This document shows positions 18,522 to 27,555 of a stretch of DNA of 64,000 bases, piece by piece; within the stretch, counting starts at the first letter, position 1; each line of letters opens with the position of its first letter. This DNA comes from an uncultured Alphaproteobacteria bacterium (GTDB lineage: Bacteria; Pseudomonadota; Alphaproteobacteria; RF32; CAG-239). The notes beneath the pieces were generated by a model that was not told the origin of the DNA, made no database searches, and saw only the letters and a program-made list of their open reading frames with translations. Both the position numbers and the translations under genes were made by a program. The stretch spans positions 1 through 64,000 of the forward strand of contig CALXPT010000002.1 of NCBI GenBank assembly GCA_944390355.1, written 5' to 3'.

Positions 18522-20648
18522 ATGGCCAAACAAACACAAAAAAAGAGTGCGGCGGCATTTAATGCCAAGTCAGTAAAGGGCGCGATAGTATCATCACTGC
18601 ACCGAGGAGATTTGTTGTTTGCATTCAGCATTATTTTGATGCTGGTTATATTGATAATGCCGATGCCGGCATGGTTGTTGGATATTGCTTTAGCCTTGTC
18701 GATAACGGTTTCTTGCCTAGTATTAATGACGGCCATTTTTATCGAAAGACCAAATGAGTTTAACGCGTTTCCGCTGATTTTGTTAATAACCACCTTGTAT
18801 CGACTATCGCTGAATTTGGCTTCAACGCGATTGATATTATCGAAAGGATATACGGGTCCTGATGCGGCGGGAGAGGTAATAAAGGCATTTGGCGGATTTA
18901 TAATGGGCAATAACTTTATAATCGGCGTAATTGTTTTTGCCATATTGGTAATAGTAAATTTTATCGTCATAACCAAAGGTTCGGGACGTATAGCAGAGGT
19001 TGCCGCCAGATTTGCATTGGATGCCATGCCCGGAAAACAAATGGCGATAGATGCGGATTTATCATCGGGATTAATCACCGAAGATGAGGCGAGAGCGCGT
19101 CGCGAAGAATTATCAAAAGAAAGTTCATTTTACGGAGCTATGGACGGTGCCTCAAAATTTGTAAGAGGAGATGCCATAGCCGGCTTAATAATTACGTTCA
19201 TAAATATCGTAGCCGGAATGATAATCGGCATGGCGCAAAACCATATGAGTTTTGCCGAAGCGGCGGAAACATATACGAGATTGACCGTAGGAGACGGGTT
19301 GGTTTCACAAGTACCTGCACTGATAATTTCAGTTTCGGCAGGTATATTGGTATCCAAAGCAGGCATGACGGATTCGACGGATAAAGTATTGTTTGCACAA
19401 GTTTCAAATTATCCGAAAGCATTGGGAATGAGTTCATTTTTGGCGGTGTGCTTAGGCATGCTCCCCGGAACACCGACATTGCCGTTTGTGATGTTGGCGG
19501 CATTAACCGGTGTAACGGCATATTATTTGAATAAGCAGCAACAGGTAGCCCAAGAGCGTTTGGCAGAAATGAAAGAGGAAGAGAAAAAACAAACCGCAAT
19601 AGCCAAAGCCGCCGATGAGCCGATAGCCAATGCGTTAAAGATAGACTTGATTCGCCTTGAGATAGGCTATGGTTTATTGCCGTTGGTAAACGAGCAAAAC
19701 AATCGCAAATTAACGGATCAGATAAAAGCCTTGAGACGCTCGTTGGCGGTAGAGTTGGGATTCGTGATGCCTTCGATTCGCATTCAGGATAATATGCAGC
19801 TTCCGCCGAATGAATATAATATATACATCAAAGAAGTAAAATCAGGCAGAGGCGAACTTCGTCCGACCCAGTTGTTGGTTATGGACCCGAGAGGAGAACC
19901 GATATCGCTCCCCGGAGAAAATACGTTTGAACCGACATTCGGGTTGAAGGCGATGTGGATAAACCCCTCCTATCGAGAAGAAGCAATGTTTAGGGGCTAT
20001 ACGGTGGTTGATCCGGCCACGGTCGTAACGACGCATATCACCGAGTTAGTTAAAGATAATATGCCGGAACTGTTATCCTATGCCGAAACGCAAAAACTTC
20101 TGGATGAAATGGATAAAGAACAGCAAAAACTCATAAAAGAGCTTGTTCCGAACAAAGTAACGATAGGAGCGATTCAGCGCGTATTGCAAAATTTATTGCA
20201 GGAACGAGTTTCAATACGCGATTTGCCGACCATTTTGGAAGGAATTTCGGAAGCCGTAGCCTCGACGCGGAGCTTGATGATGATAACCGAACATGTCCGC
20301 ACCCGTCTTGCCCGTCAACTTTCAAATGCGAATACCAATGAGGCAGGAATTATCCCGCTGGTAACGCTATCGCCGCAGTGGGAGCAAGCTTTTGCCGAAG
20401 CAATCGTCGGCGAGGGAGATGACCGCCAACTGGCAATGGCGCCGACAGCCTTGCAGGGGTTTATAGGTAAAGTTCGTAGCGTAATGGAAGATTTGGCGAT
20501 AAAAGGAGAAACGGGAGTTTTGCTGACCAGTCCGAATATTAGGCCGTTTGTGCGCTCAATTATAGAGCGTTTTCGCCCGATGACGGTGGTAATGTCGCAA
20601 AACGAAATTTATCCGAAAGCCAAAATTAAAACAGTCGGACAAATATAA
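18522..20648 (+). CDS. flhA: Flagellar export gate protein FlhA
   Basis: FlhA is the large gate subunit of the flagellar type III export apparatus. The 708-residue protein has about eight N-terminal membrane helices (residues ~25-330) with the conserved cytoplasmic FHIPEP-type loop (FALDAMPGKQMAIDADLSSG), then a four-subdomain cytoplasmic region that docks chaperone-cargo complexes. Length matches the family. Preceded by AGGGG about 15 bases upstream; it follows flbD by 40 bp. Confidence 0.97.
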   Translation: MAKQTQKKSAAAFNAKSVKGAIVSSLHRGDLLFAFSIILMLVILIMPMPAWLLDIALALSITVSCLVLMTAIFIERPNEFNAFPLILLITTLYRLSLNLASTRLILSKGYTGPDAAGEVIKAFGGFIMGNNFIIGVIVFAILVIVNFIVITKGSGRIAEVAARFALDAMPGKQMAIDADLSSGLITEDEARARREELSKESSFYGAMDGASKFVRGDAIAGLIITFINIVAGMIIGMAQNHMSFAEAAETYTRLTVGDGLVSQVPALIISVSAGILVSKAGMTDSTDKVLFAQVSNYPKALGMSSFLAVCLGMLPGTPTLPFVMLAALTGVTAYYLNKQQQVAQERLAEMKEEEKKQTAIAKAADEPIANALKIDLIRLEIGYGLLPLVNEQNNRKLTDQIKALRRSLAVELGFVMPSIRIQDNMQLPPNEYNIYIKEVKSGRGELRPTQLLVMDPRGEPISLPGENTFEPTFGLKAMWINPSYREEAMFRGYTVVDPATVVTTHITELVKDNMPELLSYAETQKLLDEMDKEQQKLIKELVPNKVTIGAIQRVLQNLLQERVSIRDLPTILEGISEAVASTRSLMMITEHVRTRLARQLSNANTNEAGIIPLVTLSPQWEQAFAEAIVGEGDDRQLAMAPTALQGFIGKVRSVMEDLAIKGETGVLLTSPNIRPFVRSIIERFRPMTVVMSQNEIYPKAKIKTVGQI

Positions 20649-20661
20649 GGGGAAAGAGTAG

Positions 20662-21636
20662 ATGCGCTTAAAGCCCTTTATTGCAGCCAATATGAGTGAA
20701 GCCCTGCTGCTTGTCAAAGAGAGCCTTGGGTCTGATGCCATTATCCTAAATACCGAGAAGCTGCCGGACGGCCAAGTCAAATTAACCGCCGCCATAGACG
20801 AAGAAGATTTTAGTTTTACACCCAAAGAAGAAGTAGAAAAAATTCCCTCAAAGAGTGTTTTTGACGATTCAGAGATTCGCGAGAGTCTAAACTACCATGG
20901 GGTAATAGAAACAAGTAAGGATAAAATATTATCGCGTATCAGAAAAGCCCATTTTCAAAACGGCGAGAGCGATTCGCTAAAGCTTTTGGCACGAGATTTG
21001 AATCAAAACATCGGATATTATAAGATGCTTGATCGCAGCACGCCGTTTAAGCTGTTTATGGGGGTATCGGGCAGCGGCAAATCCACAGCCATAGCCAAAG
21101 TCGCAACACAGGCAAAGTTCAAAAAGATTTCGGCCTGCATAATCAGCACGGACAACATACGAGCCGGAGCGAACAATCAGTTGGAATCCTTTGCCAAGAT
21201 TTTAGATACGCCGTTTATATTTGCGGGAGATGCAAATATGTTGTACAACAAGGCGGCGCAAAATGCTCAAAAATATAATCTCGTGTTGATAGACACCCCT
21301 GGGGTCAATCCGTTCAAAAAGGAAGAGGTTGATAAATTAAAACCGTTTATAAACGTTTTAAAAGCCGATAAAATAATGACCATGGATGCCGGTCGCAACG
21401 CCTATGACGCCGTAGAGATAGCAGAAGTATTTAAGAATATCGGGGCACAGCATATTTTTCCGACCAGATTAGATTTAGCGCGCCGCATAGGCGGAATTAT
21501 ATCGGTAGCAGATGTCTGCAAGCTCAAACTGGGAGCCGCAGGTATTAGTGCCTCAATAGTGCAGGGAATAGCCAAAATAGATGCCGCATCGCTAGCCAAA
21601 TTATTATTGCCGAAACACAAGCAAGAAGGAAAATAG
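20662..21636 (+). CDS. flhF: SRP-type GTPase FlhF
   Basis: FlhF is a GTPase of the SRP family that sets flagellar position and number together with FlhG. The 324-residue protein has a variable N-terminal B region (MRLKPFIAANMSEALLLVKESLG is the usual start) and an NG domain with P-loop GVSGSGKST (134-142), IISTDNIRAGA, and the DTPG motif. It is shorter than most homologues because the B region is compact. SD GGGGAAAGAG precedes the start. Confidence 0.93.
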   Translation: MRLKPFIAANMSEALLLVKESLGSDAIILNTEKLPDGQVKLTAAIDEEDFSFTPKEEVEKIPSKSVFDDSEIRESLNYHGVIETSKDKILSRIRKAHFQNGESDSLKLLARDLNQNIGYYKMLDRSTPFKLFMGVSGSGKSTAIAKVATQAKFKKISACIISTDNIRAGANNQLESFAKILDTPFIFAGDANMLYNKAAQNAQKYNLVLIDTPGVNPFKKEEVDKLKPFINVLKADKIMTMDAGRNAYDAVEIAEVFKNIGAQHIFPTRLDLARRIGGIISVADVCKLKLGAAGISASIVQGIAKIDAASLAKLLLPKHKQEGK

Positions 21637-21640
21637 CAAC

Positions 21641-22456
21641 ATGGAAGAGACAAACACAGCAACAGAAGAGTTAAGCATCACCCCGCGGGGCAAAATCCCA
21701 CAAGAGGCCGTACAGGGAAGAAACATGATAGCCGTAGCCTCGGGCAAAGGTGGAGTAGGAAAGACATGGTTTTCCATAACATTGGCACAGGCCTTATCGG
21801 GAATGCGTTGCAAAACATTGCTTTTTGACGGGGATTTAGGCTTAGCCAATGTTGACATACAACTAGGGTTAATGGTGCCCCATGATTTAGGGAGCGTCAT
21901 CACCGGAGAAAAAACGCTCAACCAAATTATCTCACACAGCAATACCGGTCGATTTGATGTGATAGCCGGTCGTTCGGGGTCAGCGGGCTTAGCATCCATG
22001 CCGATAGGACGATTACAGATATTGGGAGAAGATTTAAGTTTGATATCCAATAGCTATGATAAAGTTATATTGGATATGGGAGCAGGAGTAGAGAGACCGA
22101 TTCGCATGCTGTCCAGTCTGGCACGAAAAATAATAGTAATATGTACGGAAGAGCCGACATCTTTAACCGATGCATATGCCTATATAAAGATAATGACAAT
22201 GCAGTATCCCGAGCATGACATTAATATAGTAGTAAATCAGGCAAACTCGGAAAGGGAAGGACAAAGAACATACGAAACATTGTTAAAAGCATGCCAGAAT
22301 TTTCTGCACATAACCCCCCCGTTGTTAGGAATTATAAGAAGAGATACAAGAGTAAGAGATTCGATACGCAACCAGCTACCGTTAATAAGTCGTTATCCGA
22401 CTTCGGACGCGGCGGCTGATGTTATAAAAATAGCCAAACGCCTGCTTGCGGAATAA
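21641..22456 (+). CDS. flhG: MinD-like ATPase FlhG
   Basis: FlhG (FleN/YlxH) is a MinD/ParA-type ATPase that limits flagellar number by acting on FlhF and the regulator. The 271-residue protein has the deviant Walker A KGGVGKT (36-42), the LLFDGDLGLANVDIQLGL segment diagnostic of FlhG, and Walker B VILDMGAG. It starts five bases after flhF, so the pair is probably co-translated. Confidence 0.93.
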   Translation: MEETNTATEELSITPRGKIPQEAVQGRNMIAVASGKGGVGKTWFSITLAQALSGMRCKTLLFDGDLGLANVDIQLGLMVPHDLGSVITGEKTLNQIISHSNTGRFDVIAGRSGSAGLASMPIGRLQILGEDLSLISNSYDKVILDMGAGVERPIRMLSSLARKIIVICTEEPTSLTDAYAYIKIMTMQYPEHDINIVVNQANSEREGQRTYETLLKACQNFLHITPPLLGIIRRDTRVRDSIRNQLPLISRYPTSDAAADVIKIAKRLLAE

Positions 22457-22476
22457 GAAAAGAAAGGAACGTTTAC

Positions 22477-24072
22477 ATGAACAATATAATATCACCGATT
22501 ATTTCGGGAGAAATTAAACCAAACGTTCCGAGCCCAGAAAACGGAACCTTGTCGGGGGCAATAAAGCTTCCATCCCAAAGCCTAGGAGCATTGAATGTTA
22601 ATGATGTTTTGACTTTGCAGTTTATAAATACACTAAGCGCAACGGAAGGCAGCACACAAAATCCGACCCAAAGTACTTTCTCTAAAATATTGTTAACCAT
22701 GCCCGATAAGACAGAGATAGAGTTGCCGTTGAATGAAAATATAAAACTACCGCAGGCAGTAAACGATACGGGACAAGTATTGAGTGTTAAAGTAACATCA
22801 ATAAAGAATGGCGAGATAAATTTTCAAGTATCATCAATGAATCCCGAAAGATTAGAAACAACGGAAAAAGCACCGACATCTCAGCCACAAACATCATCTA
22901 AAGCAGAACCTCCGATAACGACGGAAATTAAAGAGAATATTCGGCTGCCGTTAGCACCGCTAAAGCTTTCAAATGTCGTTTCAACTTTGGCCAAAGAGCT
23001 AAAATTGCCCCCGACGACAACCGAGCAAATAATAAAAGCATTGCCCGAAGTAGAGATTAATTTTTCTCAAACGGTTAATAAGGCCGAAACCCTATCTCCG
23101 CAACAGTTTACAAATTTGTTGACACAGATAAAAAATACGCTATCGACACCAATACCGCCCGAGCAAATATCCAAACAAATCACTACTCTTTTGAATAATA
23201 TGGAAACATTACCGGCAACAACGGACAAGTACCCGTTGACAACAATTTTTAAGACCCCGTTGGGCAATGTTTTTCCGGAAGAAAAAATAGATTTGCCGAC
23301 GGGAATAAAAATGCTTTTAAATATTTCGGAAATTAATTTTAAAGATAAGACGCCGGATTTAAAAGAAATATTATCCGTATTGCAACCAAAAGATGATTTT
23401 CCCACGCAAAATATGAAGAGTATACCGCCCGAGACTCAAAAGGCATTGGTCAAAATTTTGCAAGCGACCCCCTTGATAGAAAATAAAATTCCGCAAGAGC
23501 CGAGCGCAAAAAATTTTATGTCTAATGTATTAGGATTTATCAAAGCCGTAAAGCAGCAGGACATATCGGCATGGCTTGGCAAAGCCGAGACCGCGGAGCT
23601 AAGAGCAACCCCGCAAGGACAAAATATCTTAAATACGGCGCAGGTGGTGGTAGATAGTTCTCATCGAGAAGTTGGACGTTGGCAGTTAATTGAAATACCG
23701 CTGGCAAGTGGCGAGCTGTCAGAAAATATCCGTCTGGCAATAAAGCAACAAGAGGAAGAAGAAAGCGAGAAAAAACAGCAAAATATAACAAGGAGAAAAC
23801 AAACGCGCTTCATAATGGAAACCACATTTTCACAATTAGGGAGTTTTCAGTTTGACGGTTTGGCAGTAGAAGAACAACGGCGTTTTGACTTGATAATCCG
23901 AACGGAAAAGACCTTGCCGGATGATATATATACACATATAATGAGACTGTATATGACCACATTGCAAAAATTTGATTATCACGGCACAATAAAAATAAAT
24001 CTTAAAGAAAATTTCATCAAACCATGGGAAAATGATTCGCAGGCAACACCAACGCAGGGAATTTTGGTATGA
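22477..24072 (+). CDS. Probable FliK-like flagellar hook-length protein
   Basis: The 531-residue protein is rich in Thr, Pro, Glu and Gln through residues ~1-400 and has a compact C-terminal domain (residues ~430-520) with RFIMETTFSQLGSFQFDGL and RRFDLIIRTEKTLPDDI. A long low-complexity region followed by a small C-terminal domain, in a flagellar operon, is the FliK/hook-length layout, and its place just after flhG fits a divergent alphaproteobacterial FliK. The classical Flg_hook motif is not clearly visible, so the call is inference. The stop codon overlaps the start of the next gene (ATGA). Confidence 0.5.
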   Translation: MNNIISPIISGEIKPNVPSPENGTLSGAIKLPSQSLGALNVNDVLTLQFINTLSATEGSTQNPTQSTFSKILLTMPDKTEIELPLNENIKLPQAVNDTGQVLSVKVTSIKNGEINFQVSSMNPERLETTEKAPTSQPQTSSKAEPPITTEIKENIRLPLAPLKLSNVVSTLAKELKLPPTTTEQIIKALPEVEINFSQTVNKAETLSPQQFTNLLTQIKNTLSTPIPPEQISKQITTLLNNMETLPATTDKYPLTTIFKTPLGNVFPEEKIDLPTGIKMLLNISEINFKDKTPDLKEILSVLQPKDDFPTQNMKSIPPETQKALVKILQATPLIENKIPQEPSAKNFMSNVLGFIKAVKQQDISAWLGKAETAELRATPQGQNILNTAQVVVDSSHREVGRWQLIEIPLASGELSENIRLAIKQQEEEESEKKQQNITRRKQTRFIMETTFSQLGSFQFDGLAVEEQRRFDLIIRTEKTLPDDIYTHIMRLYMTTLQKFDYHGTIKINLKENFIKPWENDSQATPTQGILV

Positions 24073-25226
24073 GAAATAAAGACACATCCGGTTATTACAA
24101 AATTTTGGAATTATCACCGGATGCGGAAGATAAAGAGATAAAAGAACATTATCGAGAACAGGCAAAAATTTGGCATCCTGACTATAATAAGACAGGCAAT
24201 GCGATGGAAGTATTCCAAAAAATATCTGTAGCGCATGATATATTAATTGATTCTCAAAAACGCCTAACCTATGACATGGCCTGCCTTGCCTACGGAGATA
24301 GCCCGTTGCCGGATATGTTTTCATTAAAAATTATAAGAAATACCAAAGGAGAAGAAGACATTAATTTGCGCTGTATAGAATATTCGGAGATGATAGGACT
24401 GGGTTTGGGCTATAAATTAAAAGAGCAGAAAATCTATTGTTCATATGCAGAGGCAAAGAGAGTTCTGATAAAGGCTTCGGTTATAAATTGGTTGCTAGGT
24501 TGGTGGTCAGTTAAAGGTTTTTTCAAAAATTTTGGTGTGATAAAATCGAATTTGAAAAATATAGATAAGAAACAAGAAGAAAATATAAAATTACTAGTAC
24601 ACAATGCTTTGGCCTATGCCCAAGAAAAAAAATATTCACAAGCGGCCGCCTGCGCGGAACAGGCAAAATCATACGTAACAGAGAGTGATAAGGTTTTATT
24701 GGATAGGTTTATTCATTCACTTCCGGTCTCGGAAAAAAAGATATTATTAAAACCATGGAAAACAGATAAACTAAAAAGCATTCAACTCAGCGTTCCCGTT
24801 CTGATTTTTCTGCTGATAATATTGCTGGGTATAGGGCAGATGATAGGAAAAATAAGACTGGACGATAGAGATAAAATCAATTACTATCAAATAGTCAAAA
24901 CAGAGAGCGGGCACAATAGTGTCGATGACATGATTGTCTCAAAAGTTTTTGATATACCGGTAGATGTATATGATACGAAGATGCTTTATCATATTAAGCA
25001 AGGGTATGTTGCCAAAATACTATACGGCCCTTCAGATAAGTTTGATGTATTGACCTATCTAGGTGATGAGAAAACGGTAAGAGTAACCGGATTAACACCG
25101 GACAAAGAATGGTATCGAGTAATGATAGATAACGGAGATATGGGTTTTATAAAGCAAGAAATGCTGAGCAAAGGCAAAGGAAGCGACATACCGCAAGACA
25201 GCAAAATATACAAATCCCAAAAATAA
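24069..25226 (+). CDS. Membrane J-domain protein with C-terminal SH3-like domain
   Basis: The start overlaps the previous stop by 4 bp, so translation is coupled. The 385-residue protein has an N-terminal J domain (residues ~6-72, with HPD at 36-38), which would stimulate DnaK. A mid region (~100-235) of unknown fold follows, then one membrane helix (~238-259), then a C-terminal extracytoplasmic part resembling a bacterial SH3 domain (~300-368: VDVYDTKM...DNGDMGFIKQEML). The order predicts the J domain in the cytoplasm and the SH3-like part in the periplasm. No standard flagellar gene has this architecture; a role in flagellum assembly is inferred from operon position only. Confidence 0.7.
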   Translation: MRNKDTSGYYKILELSPDAEDKEIKEHYREQAKIWHPDYNKTGNAMEVFQKISVAHDILIDSQKRLTYDMACLAYGDSPLPDMFSLKIIRNTKGEEDINLRCIEYSEMIGLGLGYKLKEQKIYCSYAEAKRVLIKASVINWLLGWWSVKGFFKNFGVIKSNLKNIDKKQEENIKLLVHNALAYAQEKKYSQAAACAEQAKSYVTESDKVLLDRFIHSLPVSEKKILLKPWKTDKLKSIQLSVPVLIFLLIILLGIGQMIGKIRLDDRDKINYYQIVKTESGHNSVDDMIVSKVFDIPVDVYDTKMLYHIKQGYVAKILYGPSDKFDVLTYLGDEKTVRVTGLTPDKEWYRVMIDNGDMGFIKQEMLSKGKGSDIPQDSKIYKSQK

Positions 25227-25272
25227 ACAAAGAATTATTTAGGCAAAAAACGCAACACAAAAGGAGGAGACC

Positions 25273-26154
25273 ATGGCAAAGCTAAAAATTCAACCGGCGG
25301 CAAACCGAGCGGAGTTATTATTCAAGCACAGTAATTGTGCATCCAAAGAAATCGGCCCTAAAGCACTATCTTTTACGAAACCGGAAGATGTATCAAAGAT
25401 TCTTTCGGCATTTGATGAAGCATATAAAAAAATAATAGATAAGGAAGAAACAGCGGAGCGAGTGGTTTTTTGCCTTCATGCGGATAAGTCAGTCGGAACG
25501 GAAGCGGTTGTCCCCTATGAAGTAGTTAATTCGGCGAGTGTATTTGAAGTAGTCAAACACTCCGGCACACGATTTAAAGCAACCATAAGAGTAGCATTAA
25601 TCGATAAAAAAGACATGCCGCGCACAAACTTGATACATGGTTTTTACGGCCCATACGGCGACAGCGGAGAAGGAGGTTTTTATGGCATGACCTATGGGGA
25701 GGCCAGATTGCCGTTTCCGAGAGATTTGCACGGAGATGAACCCGCGGCCTTAAGAGCGTTTAGCCGCAAATGTGAGGCCTATTGGCGAGGAGATAAAACA
25801 CATAAAGGACATGTATTTTTAGCCACGCCGGAAGAGTTGGAAGAAATATTAAATGAGATGAAAGCCAATAAAATACCAGTAAACGGCCAGCAGGCGAGAC
25901 TAAAAAGATTTAGGATGAGAGGATTGTCTCCGCTAAAGAAAACCTACAAATCGGAGCCGGCCGCAGATTCGATAGATTTGGGAAAAATAAAATTAAAAAA
26001 GAGTGCAACCGCGGCAACAACCAAAGCTAAAGCCCCAAAAACAACAGCAGGGGAGAAAGAAGGGAAAGGCAAAATCAAAGATAAAGGAGAGAAAAAAAGA
26101 GAAGTAAAAGCAAAGACAAAGTCAGTGGAGAAGAAAAAAATAAAAAAAATATAA
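25273..26154 (+). CDS. Unknown protein with Lys-rich C-terminal tail
   Basis: The 293-residue protein begins behind a near-perfect AGGAGG site six bases before the ATG, so it is probably well translated. The folded part (1-225) contains a Gly/Tyr-rich motif (HGFYGPYGDSGEGGFYGM) and an Arg/Lys-rich stretch (GQQARLKRFRMRGLSPLKK). From about 237 to the end it is mostly Lys, Ala, Thr and Glu, resembling histone-H1-like tails. No signal peptide or membrane helix is seen. I do not recognise the family. It lies 46 bp after the flagellar operon and may be read from it, and ends 55 bp before tRNA-Glu. Confidence 0.75.
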   Translation: MAKLKIQPAANRAELLFKHSNCASKEIGPKALSFTKPEDVSKILSAFDEAYKKIIDKEETAERVVFCLHADKSVGTEAVVPYEVVNSASVFEVVKHSGTRFKATIRVALIDKKDMPRTNLIHGFYGPYGDSGEGGFYGMTYGEARLPFPRDLHGDEPAALRAFSRKCEAYWRGDKTHKGHVFLATPEELEEILNEMKANKIPVNGQQARLKRFRMRGLSPLKKTYKSEPAADSIDLGKIKLKKSATAATTKAKAPKTTAGEKEGKGKIKDKGEKKREVKAKTKSVEKKKIKKI

Positions 26155-26209
26155 TTTTTTGCTTGACCTAAAGGAAAAATACCTGTATAAACCACATAGT
26201 CGACGCGAT

Positions 26210-26284
26210 GGTCCCATCGTCTAATGGTTAGGACATCACCCTTTCACGGTGGTAATATGGGTTCAAGTCCCGTTGGGATCACCA
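26210..26284 (+). tRNA. tRNA-Glu (UUC)
   Basis: The 75-nt gene folds into a cloverleaf: acceptor GGTCCCA pairs with TGGGATC, the anticodon loop CTTTCAC gives anticodon TTC, the T-loop is GTTCAAG, and CCA is encoded. A hairpin terminator follows immediately. The gap from 26155 to 26501 holds this tRNA, two hairpins and the next promoter; no protein gene is seen. Confidence 0.97.
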
Positions 26285-26324
26285 ATACAAAAACACTCTC
26301 CTTAGCGGAGGGTGTTTTTGTATT
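26284..26324 (+). terminator. Terminator of tRNA-Glu
   Basis: AATACAAAAACAC pairs with GTGTTTTTGTATT around an inner CTCC/GGAG stem. The arm contains its own T-run, as expected for an intrinsic terminator directly after a tRNA. Confidence 0.75.
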
Positions 26325-26387
26325 GATAAGAAACATTGCCGAGCAAAGTGAAAGCATTGTGTAGTCTCTTTGGAATTACAAAAGTTT

Positions 26388-26413
26388 AATCGCCTTAATC
26401 GGCGATTTTTTTT
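26388..26413 (+). terminator. Second hairpin terminator after tRNA-Glu
   Basis: AATCGCC (26388-26394) pairs with GGCGATT (26401-26407) with a six-base loop, followed by a T-run. Only 63 bp separate it from the tRNA terminator and no ORF lies between, so its transcript is unassigned: read-through backup or a very small RNA. Confidence 0.6.
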
Positions 26414-26428
26414 GCCCGCATAAAATAT

Positions 26429-26456
26429 TTGACAAATAAATGAAAAAGTGTATTTT
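26429..26456 (+). promoter_or_regulatory. Twin promoter, copy 1
   Basis: TTGACA (26429-26434), a 16-bp spacer and TATTTT (26451-26456) lie 45 bp before the start of the gene at 26502. The promoter and leader are almost the same as at 27485-27512, including the shared downstream string AACTATTATTGT. No Shine-Dalgarno precedes the ATG in either copy. Confidence 0.65.
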
Positions 26457-26501
26457 GATAGGCAATTAACTATTATTGTGTAACCCTAAAATTTTTATAT
26501 C

Positions 26502-27413
26502 ATGAAAACTATTATTAGAAAAGTTAAGGTCAAAAAAGTTGAGAAACACGATGATTACCAAGAGATTTTTTATGTGGAATTTTTAACGAGTTATCTTAAA
26601 TCCATTAAAATTTACAGTTTCAAAAAAGACATTGCGGCGATGCTGAAAAAATCTTTTTGGGGTAGGTGTAAGTCGGTTCTGGAAATTCATTCTTTGTGCT
26701 CCTTTCCGATTAAGGTTTATTTGGACGGGGAGTTGCTTTTGAACTTGGATGCGGAAAACTATCCGAAAAAACTTAAGCAGCTTATAAACGAAGAGAATGA
26801 ATTTAACCAAAATCTTCGTAAGCAATTTGAGGCTTTTTTGCCGAACTATCCTAAAAAAGACAATCTTGAAGCGGAGGTGTTTGCGCTTAACTCAATTTTG
26901 TTCAGAGCCTATGCCGGAGCAGTGCTTGAAAAGTTGACTGCATTGGGCAAAATCAGTGATGATTTGTGTCAGCGAAGATGTTCGTTATTGTTTGATTTGT
27001 TGAAATTTTTGGATGGCAATAAGGAATATCTATCAGCTCCTTTGTTGTGGCCGCCTATGTCGAATATAGAAGATTTTGGATGGTTGTGTTATCCAGAAAA
27101 TTTTCCGCAAATGTTGGCGCAAAAACTTGGTCTGGAAAAATTGCAAGGATTTGATAATCAGATACGAGTTTATTTAGCTTATTGGGCTGGAGAAGCTAAC
27201 GAACGGTTTCGTTCTGATGACAGGGGATTGTTTAGTTTTCTGTGTGAGCAGACAGGCATCTTTAGCGACAGGCAAGTGGATAGGCAACTTATTATTCAAT
27301 ATGATAAGCCGTTAGAAATCTGTCAGACTTGGGATGGCGTGCCGAATTTTTTGGTCGATGAGCCAATATCTGTGCCGGAGCTTAAGTGTTATCTTGCTAA
27401 GCAAAATTGGTGA
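26502..27413 (+). CDS. Unknown protein, twin-promoter gene 1
   Basis: The 303-residue protein has a basic N-terminus (MKTIIRKVKVKKVEKHDD), no signal peptide and no clear membrane helix; the later part is rich in Trp, Phe and Leu (LLWPPMSNIEDFGWLCYP; VYLAYWAGEANERF). I do not recognise a family. The gene has its own promoter, leader and terminator, and the next gene carries a near-copy of the promoter and leader, so the two are probably co-regulated. The start lacks a Shine-Dalgarno. Placement just after a tRNA suggests possible acquisition, but no integrase or repeated att site is seen. Confidence 0.65.
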   Translation: MKTIIRKVKVKKVEKHDDYQEIFYVEFLTSYLKSIKIYSFKKDIAAMLKKSFWGRCKSVLEIHSLCSFPIKVYLDGELLLNLDAENYPKKLKQLINEENEFNQNLRKQFEAFLPNYPKKDNLEAEVFALNSILFRAYAGAVLEKLTALGKISDDLCQRRCSLLFDLLKFLDGNKEYLSAPLLWPPMSNIEDFGWLCYPENFPQMLAQKLGLEKLQGFDNQIRVYLAYWAGEANERFRSDDRGLFSFLCEQTGIFSDRQVDRQLIIQYDKPLEICQTWDGVPNFLVDEPISVPELKCYLAKQNW

Positions 27414-27425
27414 ATGCCTTAATTT

Positions 27426-27473
27426 GAAAAAAAGCTGTGTTTGATAGGTATAACTATCGACACAGTTTTTTTA
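27426..27473 (+). terminator. Terminator of the gene at 26502
   Basis: A long two-part stem: AAAAAAAGCTGTGT against ACACAGTTTTTTT, with an inner TTGATAG/CTATCGA stem. It ends in seven T. Confidence 0.7.
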
Positions 27474-27484
27474 TATAAAAATAT

Positions 27485-27512
27485 TTGACAAATAAACAAA
27501 AAAGTGTATTCT
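27485..27512 (+). promoter_or_regulatory. Twin promoter, copy 2
   Basis: TTGACA (27485-27490), a 16-bp spacer and TATTCT (27507-27512) lie 43 bp before the ATG at 27556. The surrounding ~70 bp closely match copy 1 at 26429, although the downstream proteins share no obvious similarity. Confidence 0.65.
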
Positions 27513-27555
27513 AATGGCAATCAACTATTATTGTTTAACTTAAATTTTTGTGTAT

